From Diadema setosum (taxonomy: Eukaryota > Echinodermata > Echinoidea > Diadematoida > Diadematidae): a stretch of DNA of 64,000 nucleotides. Shown here piece after piece: positions 35,910 to 49,399 of the stretch. Below the pieces are notes generated by a model, which was not told the origin of the DNA, searched no databases, and saw nothing but the letters and a program-made list of their open reading frames with translations. Location of the stretch: positions 26,842,650 through 26,906,649 of the forward strand of contig CM067075.1 in NCBI GenBank assembly GCA_033980235.1, in the 5' to 3' direction. How positions within the stretch are numbered: position 1 is the first letter of the stretch; every line of letters starts with the position of its first letter. The translations under genes were made by a program, and so were the position numbers.

Positions 35910-36888
35910 ACACGGCGATTACTGACAGCCCGTGGCCAGGGACGATCGTATGAATATTTCAAAGCCCTGTTGCCAAGCGATAATGCAGCAGCAGCATCCA
36001 GCGCGCGACTCGCGCTTCACGATATTAAAGTTAAAGCGTCTATCTTCCCAATAATCGATACTGTTATCAGGCAAGATCAAAGAAGGATGGGGCGCTCGTT
36101 TCAAACGGTCTTCAAGGGCAAGTGAATACCCCCCCCCCACGAGAAAAAACAACAACATCAACTAAACACAAACACATATACGAACAAACAAACATACAGA
36201 TAGACAAACAGACAAATAAAAGCAGAGAACAAAAGAAGAAAAAAAAAACTACAAAGGAACAGATAAGTTGCTATGGTATCGAAAAATGCTCTTCCATGAA
36301 TGCGCATCTGTCCGAAGTATGCCAGTGTATTGTATGCGCACACGACCGCCCGTCTGCCGGTGTCCTTGTAGCAACTACTTGTTTCCGAATCGCGGACAAT
36401 AAAAGGAAGCATTGTTCCATTATTGTACCTCATATCGAGTTGCCATGCAATATTCACGTTATGTCAGCTTTCCGGTCGGCAAAGGACGGAGGTTTTTTCT
36501 TTCTTTCTTTCGAGGACTCTGGAGACAATGTCACGTGATCTACATCGCCAGGAGTAACACTGTAGAATATGACGGCCTCATTAGGCTATATTATAGGAAG
36601 AGACATGATATGTGTATAGAGACATCTAGAAGTAATAATGATGATAATGACAAGCAACTACATTACAACACTATTATTTCAGTTTTTATGCCCTCAACTA
36701 CTACAAATAACAAATGGGCAGGTGCAAATAGATGCTTAAACAGCAAAAGCTTTCATATGCATTTTTTTTTTTTTTGCAGAATCTAAATCTTTATTATTTT
36801 CTTTAGCTGTACAGTCGTTGCTTGGAATGGACGTGAGCCGTATAAAATTCGTTTTCTTTCGGGGAAACTAGAAGGTCTGAACTAAGAC
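35910..36888. other. Mostly non-coding, somewhat CpG-richer at 35.83-36.1 kb
   Basis: CpG-richer patch, C10 (36129-36138) and A-rich sequence (36140-36260). Nothing further supported. Confidence 0.45.
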
Positions 36889-36892
36889 TTAA

Positions 36893-37249
36893 AGGGGAAG
36901 GCTAGTAACTGATCAGAGGGAAACAGTGGAAATGCTGGGAGATGATTGTTCCAATCCTTATGGGATTCATTCAAGAGTTCAGTGTATATCTATTGTTGTG
37001 TGAAAATGATTTGCTTCAGAATGGTCTCATATTCAAGTAATGTGCAGTTTAATGCTTCCAGGTTAGCGTTCCTGGTCAGTGACGGAGCATTAATCTGCAC
37101 ATTACTTGAATATGAGACCGTTCTGAAGCAAATCATTTTCACACAACAATAGATATACAATGAACTCTTGAATGAATCCCATAAGGATTGGAACAGTCAT
37201 CTCCCAGCATTTCCACTGATTCCCACTGATCAGTTACTAGCCTTCCCCT
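36893..37249. mobile_element. Palindromic TTAA MITE, second copy of the 4.6-kb family
   Basis: TTAA at 36889-36892 and 37250-37253. It aligns end to end with 4613-4957, including AGGGGA(A/T)GGCTAGTAACTG, TCTATTGTTGTGTGAAAAT and CTTCAGAATGGTCTCATATT. Each arm is the reverse complement of the other around a short centre near 37070-37085. It lies in otherwise unique sequence. Non-coding. Confidence 0.9.
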
Positions 37250-37253
37250 TTAA

Positions 37254-38250
37254 GACTAATGACAGTTTAGATCAATAAATGTGTATCTATGAGTTAACTG
37301 ATACAATGGGCCTCGAGCTTTCGAATTTGAGGATGCAGATTTTGAATGAAGACGATTAGTTCACAGGTAATCAGGGAAGTTTTTTTTTTCTTCATGTTGT
37401 AATAATAATATTGAATAGGATGAGTAAACATGATCATTAACGTGTGACAAGGAGGGTGGGCAAGCAAGAGAAATGTTGAATCACTGAATGCAACTTCGAT
37501 GGTTAAATGAGAGAGTCCTTTTGTCATTTTTCGATTCAAATATTGCCTGATTTTGGACCGATCTTGTAAGAAGCGAGAGAGAAATCATAATAAATTTGGC
37601 TAACTTAACCCACCAATGGCAGCCAAAAAGCTAATCACTTCAACAACACCATTTTCACTCCTAATTCAGTGTCGTCCTCTTTTCCAGGCGCCTAGCGCCC
37701 TCGTTAATGACAGACGATTTGACCCGTTTTAATCAGTATTATACCTCCCGCTCAAACACACAGACACAGACAAACAGACAGGTAGACACACAGACAGACA
37801 CACAGAGACACACACACACACACACACACGTCATGAACATATTCATATTCTATAATCTATTTCGTATTTTACGGATTCCAGTATACCAGCACTGAAAGCA
37901 TGTCTTTGAAGTGTACTTATCAATACAGCCATCTGCTGATTCAATCACCATTTGCAAAAGAGTGGTAATAGGCAACTTATTTACAATTCAGTACGTCATT
38001 GCTATAAGAGGTCCATCGAGGAAAGATTTTCTCATTTCAAAAATAATGAACAGAACGCGTGGCGATAAAACTGTAATTAATTCGCGAAATTGTTGAAAGT
38101 CTAATGGCGTGCTTGAGGCCATGTCATTTTCATATAGACACATGACGATTGTATCATAATTATGTGCGTGGGAATAAAAAAAAAATAAAATTGTAGAGAA
38201 AGATATGGATGATGATGATGAGACGGAGTGAATTTATGAAGTCCATAGGA
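37254..38250. other. Non-coding stretch with CAGA/CA repeats
   Basis: (ACAGAC)n and (CA)n at about 37755-37829. No gene supported. Confidence 0.5.
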
Positions 38251-38254
<4 letters not shown>

Positions 38255-38282
<28 letters not shown>

Positions 38283-38291
38283 TGAGAGAGA
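38255..38291. repeat. (GA)n microsatellite
   Basis: GA run with one GT interruption. Confidence 0.9.
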
Positions 38292-38809
38292 AGGAAAATA
38301 ATGTGTCTTTAGAGAGAGTATTCACATTCTAATATGTAGCTACATAAATATATTACACGCACGCCAAAGACGTCAAGTGATATAAGCAAAAAACAAAACA
38401 AAGCAAAAACACAACAACAAAAATACATTGTAATATCATCTGCTGAAATTCACATGTTTATGAATGAAGTGGCATATAAATGAATGACAAGTATTTATTG
38501 CTATCAATGTTTCGTGTGGATAAAACCTACATACCGTCATTGACATAATTTTATATCACGAAAAAAAAAGCAAATCAAATTCAGTCAATCGACAAAAGGT
38601 TTTGAATGTCTAGACACTGTTTGTCATGCTTAATAACACACGAAATCATGCTATCTTAATTAAGGCCTTGTTATCTACAGACTAACGAGCAAACCCTTTT
38701 CATTCATGACAATATCAACTGAACCATATTGCCGTTTGTTTCACATGGTTGAAGTTTCAGCTGTGGTATATCATAGCAATTTGAGGTTTAAATCTCATGT
38801 GTTGATTTG

Positions 38810-38813
<4 letters not shown>
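38292..38813. other. Non-coding stretch, nothing recognised
   Basis: A-rich patch (38388-38425); otherwise featureless. Confidence 0.5.

Positions 38814-38880
<67 letters not shown>
38814..38880. repeat. (TA)n microsatellite
   Basis: About 33 TA units, followed by a short CT-rich run. Confidence 0.95.
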
Positions 38881-38882
<2 letters not shown>

Positions 38883-39570
38883 GTTCTCTCTCTTTCTCTA
38901 TCTCTCTCTTATTTTGTGAAAAACCTTTTCTTCTCTTGTCAGTCTTTTTGTATTATTTCACATAAGTTTGTACGTCTTTTCTTTCTATAATTCGAAATCA
39001 TTTCAGTGCACATGCACGCAAACCCACACACATACACTCTCTGTCTTTGCACACGTATACACACCACAGACTCACGCTTTTTGCTGGTATTATTATGGTA
39101 TCATTATGCGACTTTTAAATTAATGTATATCATTAGAGATCGATGTTTTTTTTTTTTTTATTACAGTAATAAATCGTACCAGCTCCTTTGTTGCGGTAAC
39201 ATTATTTCTTTTTTTGGCATAATGGAAGCACTTCACTCACCTCTTCAACAAAGCGGGGAGATAATATTTCCCGTAATGTATCTCAGTGACAAATTGATGG
39301 CAAACATATCATTTTAATGGATTTACGGCTTTTATTCAAACTTCACAGACTCATTCTACTTATATTGCTGCATTCCCTCAATCAACATACATATTTGATT
39401 ATCATTTCCCTGTAACAGTATACATAAAAATGTCTCCAGTCAACAGACTTTAATCAAAATAATGTTTGCAACAGGAAGCCTTTCCTTAACTTAAAATTTT
39501 ACTTCCCGTCCCTCTGTTTATTCTTCACATCCAGTTTAGCAAGCTGACCCCTTAATATATATGTATGAAT

Positions 39571-39582
<12 letters not shown>
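38881..39582. other. Non-coding stretch, nothing recognised
   Basis: Nothing supported. Confidence 0.5.
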
Positions 39583-39638
<56 letters not shown>

Positions 39639-39640
39639 CG
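39583..39640. repeat. (GT)n microsatellite
   Basis: GT array with two CG interruptions, flanked by TATATA on both sides. Confidence 0.95.
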
Positions 39641-41424
39641 TATATGTATATATATCCACTTAGATATAGATATGTATGACCTTTATTTCATGTTTATCAT
39701 CTAAATATGATCACAGGAAGTACGGTAATGACAATATTTCATGCGCGACTCCACCTGATTCCCGTAAGCGAACGATTCTTCCAGTGGCGTTAAAACATCA
39801 TTACCAGAATTTCAGTGACCTGTTACCATCGTCGGCGTTGCAGCTGTCGTGGTGATAGATAATAGGAATACCAATGCTATTTTGATAACACGACATCCCC
39901 TTTGATACACGTGCGCTGATATCAGTTTTCATATAATTCTGATTTCTTGTTTTTCATGAATAACCCCTGAGTACGTCGCACGATGCAGACCTAATTAAAG
40001 CAGTACCGCGAAGGTTGTTAGAGCCACATGTGTTTTTCATTTGTAATCATTCTCGCTATTCTAATTAACATTTTTGCTTAACCTTTAATGACAGGTTTCA
40101 CCCAACCTCTTTCCCCTGAAACATCCCTTTTTGTCCATCAGTGTTTGTTTTTTCAGATGTGTTTCTTCTTTTTTTTTCTTACTAGTTAAACAAAGAATAT
40201 TTACGCTGCCGTCACTGCTCCAAGTTTCTTCTTGTATGACTTTTTCTTCTGGCAAAGTTTGTTCTTCGTCTCCTTCTCTTTCTTTTATCCCATTCCTTTT
40301 AGCTGTTTTTAAAGAAAGTGCCACAACGTATGCCCATGTGTCAAATGCTCCCAAAAGCATTGCGAGGTCTCAGACGAGATTAAACATTTATGTTAGAAAG
40401 GAGCAAATGTTGATTTCCCATCGTACACTTCGCGCACTTCTGGCCAAACACTCAGCAGGGTTCCATATGTCATTCGCCTTTTTCTTTTTATATCTGTCGG
40501 AGCAGATCTATCTGTCTGATGTCATTTCCCTTCGATGTTTTCATCGGTAATGTTAGTTCAGCGACAGCAACCTTAGACCCGGAGTGTGCGCATCTACCGC
40601 TTGTGTAGCTTTTCAGTTTCATGGTTCCCCCCCCCCCCTAAAATAAAATTCGAAAGTACAATCACAGACAAGAAATCAAAATTCCTTGATATGATAATAT
40701 GCCTAATTTCGAGTTGTTTTGTTTTGTTTTGTTTGTTTGTTTGTTTGTTTGTTTGTTTTTGTGGTTAAAACTATAGGCCTCGGTCCCTCCCCGAAGTGAA
40801 TAGTTCTTTCGGAGTCACCTCAGCCAATAGTTTTCACCGTAAACTCTCAAGGCAAAGTATGAATTTGTATATACTAATCGTGAATAGCAGTATTATGCAT
40901 GTTGAATCGTGCTGCGTTCTACACGCTTTTAACTCAATGTTCTTTGACGGATGCGGTTGTATTGTAAAGGTCATTGCCTTCATCCGATGAGACATTGCCA
41001 TAGAAACGGTATTCCATATATTAGACATTGTTCCGCAGATTCATGGTTTGTTTGCTTTTTTTTTCCCTCGATAAAAGCATTTCCTGCCATTCCATCGTCT
41101 TTCAAGACTGTGACAAACCAGTCCCTCAGCTAAGCCAAACCAACCCTCAAACAAACAAACAAACAAACAAACGAACAAAGAAAGAAACAAACAAACAAAC
41201 AAAAACAAACACAAACACAAAAATTCAAAACACAAACAAGGAACAAAGGAAACCACAAAAAAGAAAATAATTTGAATACATACATACACCCATACCTACA
41301 CAAGCATGCAACCGCAAGCTTTTTTTTTTCTGCGCATTCTGTTCAAAGTAAAAACTGAATGCTTTAACCAATGAGTTAATCTGATAATTCCTTGCTATCA
41401 CACAGTCGCTTTCTCTCCCATATT

Positions 41425-41458
<34 letters not shown>

Positions 41459-43721
41459 TGTCTGTCTGTCTGTCTGTCTGTGACACTGGCAGTAAATGTG
41501 AACCCTAGAATAATGCCCTGTCATCCAAGTATTTTCTTGCCCCGTCCGAATCATGCACTGTGAAGTATACAGCCGGTGATGATAAACTGCATGTCAATTA
41601 TTTCCATACACTTCTTGACGTCAAACGACATGATGAAAAGTGGCGGGGAGAAATGCACTCGAAAACCACACGTCAACGCTGATAAGTTTAAGGAGCAGTT
41701 TGATACGCGCTGGCCATCGCGAAACTGACCCGAGCGACAGCAATGTCCGAACAACAATTATTAGAACGCAACAACTGTCCCCGCTCTTGATCTGATATGC
41801 TTGAATGTTATTGACTATAGATAGTACCCATTTCTTGAGATGTGTGCCCCTTCTTGTGGTTTGCATGGCTTATGTCGGTATTCAAGCCCCGCGGGCTCTG
41901 TTTGGTTGCGTTTATACCGAAAAAAAAGCAAGCAAGCAAGCAAACAGAACAAAGGAAGATGGAAATACAGTACTGTAACACAGTTTGTGACTTTGAAACC
42001 GTCTCGACACAGACATTTCTGAGCGGTAGCTCTTTCAACAGTTGACACAGCTTTGTATTATGAAATTAGACGAGAATACAAACAAAAATATTCAAAACAG
42101 AATTTTGCATTTTTTTTTAATGTTGTATGTCTTACGGTTTCTGTGGTGTGTGTCGTAGATTTATCCTTCATGAACAATTAAGTCACTGTAGAGCAGTGCC
42201 CGCTTTGCTGCAATTGCTGAGTCATTATTATCATTTTTATAACTATGTACGAGCAAAAAGGGCGTAACACCCAAAAGTTTCCTGGACGAATTTTGCAAAC
42301 ATCGGGGCCTACCATCTTGTTTGGCAAATCTCTGTTGTGTAATTGAGATTACCACACATTCAAGGCCTTTCAGTTCTTTGCAGTCCTCATGAAAAAAACA
42401 CATGCAAACACACACACACATATGTACACACACTCACACACACTCACAAACATATGTTATGTTTTGTTGGAAGAAAAATGAGAATGAAAATAATTGAAAT
42501 GAATTGAATCCGTACGAGGATTCCAGCACTTGCATTTTACAAAGTTGTATTCTTTAAAGAAGAGTCAATAGAGATCCAATGCTCTTGAACCACGCGATGC
42601 AACAAAGCTTGTAAACCACCCACAACGCAAAATGCCCTATAAATGTGTATAATACAGGTGATTCGCCTATATAAGAGTAGTTGTATGTAAATCCAACTAA
42701 TGCCGGAAATGTCATTTTTTTCATCTTCTCCTTCTAGCCCCAACCACCCTTCACGTTTCTCATAATTTCTCATATTTCCTATTGGTTTATGCATCCCTTA
42801 TTGCAGAATATCCTCTCGTGCGTGTAGAATTGGAGTCGAGACATATTGGAGATAATGCCGATCTTCATTTCTTTTTTATGAGACCAGCTTTCCATAGCTA
42901 TTGCCTCCGTTGCATTATGATCATGCATGCACACAGATGCAGGGAAAGTACTGCGGTTTTCTCGTGGTTTTCTCCTGTCTTGAAAGTCCCCCCCCCCCTC
43001 CCTCCTTCACGCCAGTAATACTAATAACATTCGTTGTACGAAAGGAAATTACTCTGTTATCATCGTTGCGTAGGTGGGAGCGACAGATGATCATACAATT
43101 TTAAGTGTACGAAGTACACGCACACTCTAACAAACAAGCAAACAAAGCTCTTTCTGTTTGTTTCTTAATTATAAATATGTTTCTTTGCATTTCAAGTTCA
43201 CTAAGGACATCATTTGGCGCAGTGCCTCCATCAAAAGATGAACTGGTAATGTAAATTGCTTCATTCACCGAACCAGTTCACAAGCCTGATCAAAATGCTC
43301 TACACATCGTGATTCAGGGGGAAATCCTAAATCCGACTCACATTCTTGAAGAGCACCTCAAGATGTCCGAACCTTGCTTGCCGCCATAGCGGCGGCATAG
43401 GATGAAACGTCCCTCAGTCTCCAATAATATTGAGGAAGGTGAAATGGTGACTGTTGTCAACTACGGAATACAGATGATATGCGATGATGATTTAACTTGA
43501 AGAAAATTTTAAAAGAAAATATTATGTTAAAGGGGGAGGGAGCTCAGAGAGATAACCCTTTGCATGTCGCTGTTTGGGATCCAAGGTTGCCGTGTGTGTG
43601 CTCCCCCAGTCAAACTTTATCAGCCTTTTATCTTGACGCACTACAAACTTGAAGAAAACCTTAAACACACTTTTTTAACAATGGGGAGGCTCAACAACAA
43701 CAACAAAAAAATAGTAAGTTG
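39641..43721. other. Long non-coding stretch
   Basis: Holds C12 (40627-40638), (TTTTG)/(TTTG)n (40714-40757), (AAAC)n (41149-41225), (GT)n(CTGT)n (41427-41481) and C11 (42988-42998). A weak 49-bp exon candidate is discussed at 43197-43245. No other coding signal. Confidence 0.5.
41427..41481. repeat. (GT)n(CTGT)n compound microsatellite
   Basis: GT to about 41457, then six CTGT units. Confidence 0.95.
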
Positions 43722-43902
43722 CACTCTCGTTATAATGAATGCCGTTGTAGCGAGCGGTTATTACAACGATTTCAAAATTCAGGCCCAAAAAAGATTAGCT
43801 ATCTATATTTATGTACTATACTGTTCGGCTGCAACGAAATTTCGATATAAAATAACGAAGAAAACTGCTATTCTCAAGGACTTCGTTATAGCGGGAGTCC
43901 CC
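43722..43902. mobile_element. Small TIR element with CGTTATAACGAA-type motifs
   Basis: The left end CACTCTCGTTATAATGAATG pairs, with mismatches, with the inverted right end GACTCCCGCTATAACGAAGT. The interior contains further GTTATTACAACGATTTC and AAATAACGAAG variants of the same motif. About 180 bp, non-coding; no clear target duplication. Confidence 0.5.
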
Positions 43903-44680
43903 TGTATTGTGGATTTTGTGTGTGTGTTTGTGTGTCTGTTGGTGACTGAGCTGTGTAATGGTTCCTTGGATGCATAAACATGTATCGACTCCATCTATGT
44001 ACGCATAAATTTGAGAGATCTGTTATTTTTATCAAGAGAGCTCTGAGCAAAGCTTATTATACCACACATAACATACATCTTTTTACCAGAATTTGGCGTA
44101 AATGGTGTAAGCTTGGTATTTGATAGTTAAAATCTGGAATTGAAAAATTAAGCACATTAAATTCAGTCCAGTAGAGGTAAGGATCATTGAAACCTAAAGG
44201 TTTATTCGTTTTATTTTGTTTTAGATTTTAACTGCAATGGTGACGAGGTTAAACAAGGGATCTTGATTATCATTGGAGAAAACGTTTAAGAAAAACAGAT
44301 TAGCGAGAGCCTACATATTTGCAAAATCACTTTTTTTAAAGTTTCTTGTTGCTAATTACGATTGCATGTCATTGGCGTTACGAGGCTGAAACATAGCTTC
44401 AATTTAAGATAGTATGACAGTTATACCTCCCATGGCCAAATGGATAGCAGCCATAATACATCTTCGTTATTAAAGGCCTTTTGAAGAGTACGACTATGAC
44501 TTTCTGATATGCTTAAATCTATGAACAGAGCGAAAAACAAAAAAAAGGGTTTCTTCAGACGTTAGCATCTTTTTACAGTTTATTATCATGCTCATAGGGC
44601 CACCGGTATTCTCAATTTTCCTATTCTCTCTTTTGCCTCCTTCTTCTTGCAAAATATACGAAGCACATGATTGGAGCAAT
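43903..44680. other. Non-coding stretch, nothing recognised
   Basis: Nothing supported. Confidence 0.5.
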
Positions 44681-44689
44681 CCTATAGGT

Positions 44690-44960
44690 CGGGTGTCGCG
44701 CCTTTTCCGTTGACAATTCGACATGCGGGAACATGATTCGAATGTCCGTAGCATTTTCCTCCCAATGGCCCAAAGAAAATGTGACCAGTGTCTGTATGTG
44801 ACCAGTCCTAGGGTGTACAGTGTTTCCATCCAGGGAACGTTATTCGAGAAAGGCGCTGCATCGCGCGCGTGCAGATTACCCGGAGAGTCGGCCGTGTCTG
44901 CGCATGCATTATTTCGCGCGGTAATCCGCAAGGCGCGCGTGAGTGCGCAGACATTGCCGC
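44690..44960. promoter_or_regulatory. CpG-rich block
   Basis: Dense CpG (GCGCGCGTGCAG, TTTCGCGCGGTAATCCGC, AAGGCGCGCGTGAGTGCGC) in otherwise AT-rich DNA. It supports overlapping long frames on both strands, as expected of GC-rich sequence, and none looks protein-like. A promoter or regulatory CpG island is possible. Confidence 0.3.
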
Positions 44961-47900
44961 CTTGAACATCCTCTCGCAAACATTGAGTTTTGGTATGTGC
45001 TGCATACCAGGCTCTCGCTGTTACTACAACGACTTCCATGGAAAGGAGCACACGTGACTTGTATCAGCTTGACAGACTTCCGTGATAATGTAATTTCCTC
45101 ACGTTTCATTGTCTCGAATGCTCATCAATCTAAGGTTATTGGACACGCTGAGACGCCACCGTTAGGGATAATCGTGCATTTGGAGGCATTCACATTTGTT
45201 TATTTTTTGTGTCTTTTTGTGTTGTGTTGTGTTGTTTTGTTTCTGTTTTTGATATGCTTTTGTTATTGTGTTTTTTTTCTGCCTGGGAAAGTAGCAAAAA
45301 GGTTCTAGAACATCATTCAAAGATCGCTATTACTAGCCTATATACCTGCGCTTTTGATACACCAACAAAAGGTGAAAATTAATCGAGAACATTCCTTCTC
45401 ATAGACATCATTCCTGGTAATTTTCATCTCTGATTTTAGTTTTTCGCACTGTGTATCTGATAAATGTTAACAAGGAAGAAGCTGAAGAGAGAGATAGATT
45501 GCGTTGGGAACGCCCCTCGATATTTCACCAAATTCGGCGATCCATTTTGTAATATCTCGTGACGTCATCACGCGATTATTTTTTTTTTTAACAAAAAGAA
45601 ATGCTAATGTACGTCTATTTTTTTTTCTTTGTAGTAGCTTCTGTATGTGATAATGTATTTTCTTATGGCATGCTTGTTTTGATTGATTTGTTAACTGTTG
45701 TGCTGTTTCTGTTTTTGTAGCACAGTATTCATGGCGTCTCTGAAAACAACCTTACCTGGCTGATGGAGGACTTTTTATCCCGTGATTAAAAAAAAATAAA
45801 ACAAACAAATATACAAACAAACAAACAAACAAACAAAAAGTTGAGACATATTCAGCGATCTCGAAATGCTGACTTTAATGTTAAATAGTTATTGAGACTT
45901 TTTGAGTACATCCTCTGCAACCTCAAGATCAGAAAGCTTAGACTGTTTTTCGCATCAAGAACCACACTGACACTATTAAACTGTGCATAATAGACGGACA
46001 ATATTGTACTTTGCATGTATCCGTATGAGAGTGAACACACATTGTTAAAAAGATAGAAAATCTGGCGAATTTTCCTTTACTTTCGTTACAAGGCGGCATT
46101 GGCAAATTGGCGCCAAGCAGTCCAATTTTGAAATTTGCCGTGTTTCAGCAAAACGTTAAGGCCCATTCCTCGAATTACTTATATGAGGGGGATTTTGGAG
46201 CTGCTAGTTTGTTTGTGGGATTCGCGCGCTGTTATGGAACGCTTAAATGTACTTTTTTGGAATCGTGACACTCTTGGGTTTTTTGTCCACCCCTTGTCAC
46301 GTACGGCTGGGAATGGTGTGTGCTCATGGATTTGCCCAATGAGTGTTTTATCATGTGTGTGTGTTTGCTTGTGTGTGTATGTATTTTTGTGTGTGTGAGT
46401 GCGCGTGTGTATCCCATGGCAACGAATCGCTGCTTGCGTCTGCTTCCTTTGTTTTTCCTTGCCCTCATGCAGGAACACACACGCACACACACACACACAC
46501 CTTTGCACACACAAGTGTACGCACACATACTAATAAGTGTGAAAGACAAAAAAAAAATGAAATAAGGCTCTCGCGATCCAGTTCATTTGATGAGCTCGTC
46601 TCCTTGAAAATAGTGAGTAATATACAGAGATGCATTCAAGCACCTTATGAAGAAGATGTGTAGTACCCTGTTTTTCATATTTTCAAATTACACGTTTATT
46701 TGATGAAAGCAAGAGTACTTGGAATTACAGAGATACGCTCAACAATCTTGAGAAGAGATGTGTAATATCCTGCAGAATTTTATTATCTTCAAATCTTAAA
46801 AATGATTTGCAATATCGATATAGGTGTTTCCCCTTGACGAGGCTGCTATATTATGAAGGAGAGTTAACAATGTATATTTTCCAAGAATTGTCCTGCATAC
46901 TTGAAAGTCAATGCAAGTATATCTGGATAACTTGGAATATTATTCATAAATTGCCAACCTGCTTCTCTGTATGTAATCCTTTAGAGCTTTGAATTGCAAA
47001 TCCAAGTCATCTTCTTTCTTTGGGATATGATGGCAGTGAGTTCTTCTAGAGCGTTCATTCTACCTAAAAAGATACTTGTAAAAACGGTAAGCAACAACAA
47101 CAGGAAAATATTCATAATGGGCAGTTCTAGTAGGATAGAGGTTTATGCTAGACTTAGCCCTGTTCTCGAAGACACGGTACGATAAAAGGAGAGAATGATC
47201 TTATTTTATACTCGCTCACATAAATTTGAATTTCTACTTATGCGAGGCTTACCAGAAATCATAAATATTCATCAATAATCCATCCACTTTCACAGGAGAT
47301 ACACCGGCTGCCAACCCGAACAAGGATCTCAGTTGAAATCGCAGCGACGAAATCTTAATGCCGACATGATACGGCAGCATTGTTAGTGTGATATAATGCT
47401 CAAAATTGTAATGTACATCCACCAACAGAGAAAGCGACTTCATTACCCTGTACTGTGCACAAAACTATAATAATAAGAGGTTTAACAGATTGTCAAAAGA
47501 GTTCCACCTCCGTATAACTGTAGATTAACTCTCCCAGGTGTTGCTGCCTCCACCTGTTGTTCATCTAGTCTTGTCATTTTTTTTTTTCAGGGGTGGGCTG
47601 GGGGTGGGGTTCTTCTCTTCCCACCTCTCTAGGTTACACCAAGTGTAGAGAGAAGCCGTTCCGGCAGTGTTAATGCACTCTACAAGTGCGACTGTTATCG
47701 CTATGAGTTTTATCAGTGGAAAGTGTCATCGTATACCGGAAGAACGTCGCCAAAATGTGAGACTGCATACAAATGTAACTTCGGAGTTTAAAGACTCATA
47801 GTAATTTTATGTAGTATATTATATTACATTCATTTGCTTGTTTATCAAATTTTATTCAAACGTCACATTTTTATATGACACGATGTTCGAAATTACGTTA

Positions 47901-49399
47901 ATTATCTGCGGTGTTTAAAAGTGATGAAGCATTTGTCCCGTGAATCATAAATGAGTCATGCTGTGATATAGATTTTGACTCGAATTCTTTTTGTTCTTTG
48001 TGGTTATTTGCTTATACGTTTACGTATATTCTGCTCTTACTCACGTATAAGACCTACAATATTCAAGGCGTGCGTATTGCTGTGTATGATATGCTAATTT
48101 AAACATGGAATAATGGGAATATGCAAGACGTAGTATGTTCCTTTGTTAACAGGTTGAAAAGTTGTTAAAGAAACGTATCACATTGTCAGTAGCGGTAGCT
48201 TCCTTGATCTACGGTAGATGTGAACTTTATTTTGGGCAACAATAAGCTATTAAAAAAAAGATTTCGACTCCTGGAAGATGATTGGTGAAAAGAAACAAAA
48301 AAAAAACCAACCCAAAACTCAAACAACAAATCAGAAATTGATAATCCCCTTTCAATGTTTGCATAATCATGCTGGATTTTTCTCTAGACGTTTTCACGCA
48401 TGTATTGCAGACACTGGTAGTTTTCCAGTAGTGGTCCTTTAATTAGAGCGATGTCATTCGTCTCAACTCCAGTTCGTAGCAATAAAACCATGGTTGATTA
48501 CTAAGATCATCCCGCATTGCCTTGTGAATATGAATTTATACTTGTTTTTCGGTAAGATCTTCAAGTACACATCACAGCGTAGAAATTGAATCGTTCGACC
48601 CCAAAGCAACGACGCAACAAAGTCAGCTTTATAAGCAAAGAGCAGTAGGAGCAATAACCAAGAATCAAGGGGAACAACATCACTGGTGGGAGGAATACCC
48701 CCTCCCCCCCCCCCCCCATCTTGCCGTCCAGTGCAATTAATACTGCAAAAGTAAACACACTATTCTTGAAATGCAACATCTGTAACATCCACACGAATAT
48801 CTTGGATCTAGTTACGCGAGTGAGTGGACTTTTTTGAAAGAAGGGAATAATTTTTATTTGATGAATAGTATGAAGTTGAATTTGGAGATTTATTTTGACA
48901 AGAAACAAACAAAAAACAAACAAACAAACAAATAAACAAACAAACACACCAAACCAACGCTTTCAACTTGAAGCACACGCAACCACGCACACGTCATGAC
49001 AGCACGCTCGCACACGCACACGCTCCCTCTGCTCATAGACTATAATGAGCCTTCACGCCCAATCCATATTGTCCGCGGCGTCCGAGCCCTCCTAGCTCAA
49101 TCCTTCATCTTGTCATTTCGCCACTGCACACTTGTTGACTCGCCATGATCATTCTGACATCGGAGACGAATAAAGAGGGACAGAGAGAGAGGGAGAGAGA
49201 GAGAGAGAGCGGATGTGGGGGGGGGGAGTGAGAGAGAGAGAAACTAGGGAGATTTTGGGGAGCTCAGGGTTCGCTGGGTTCGTCGTCTGCCTGCGGTGGA
49301 CGGCGGGCAAGCACTCTAGTTCACCAATCATTCGGCGGGATAATGAAGAAAAGCACAAGTGTGGCTTTTAAACCGACTAGCACTTGTGTCCTACATCTA
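44961..49399. other. Long non-coding stretch
   Basis: Contains a CRE-like TGACGTCA (about 45561), GT/CA-rich patches (46350-46410, 46475-46530), C14 (48704-48717), GA (49177-49209) and G10 (49217-49226). No supported exon. Confidence 0.5.

Noticed and set aside
44494..45051. 185-codon minus-strand open frame
   Set aside because: Runs through a CpG-rich block with long frames on both strands; no recognisable motif or splice context.
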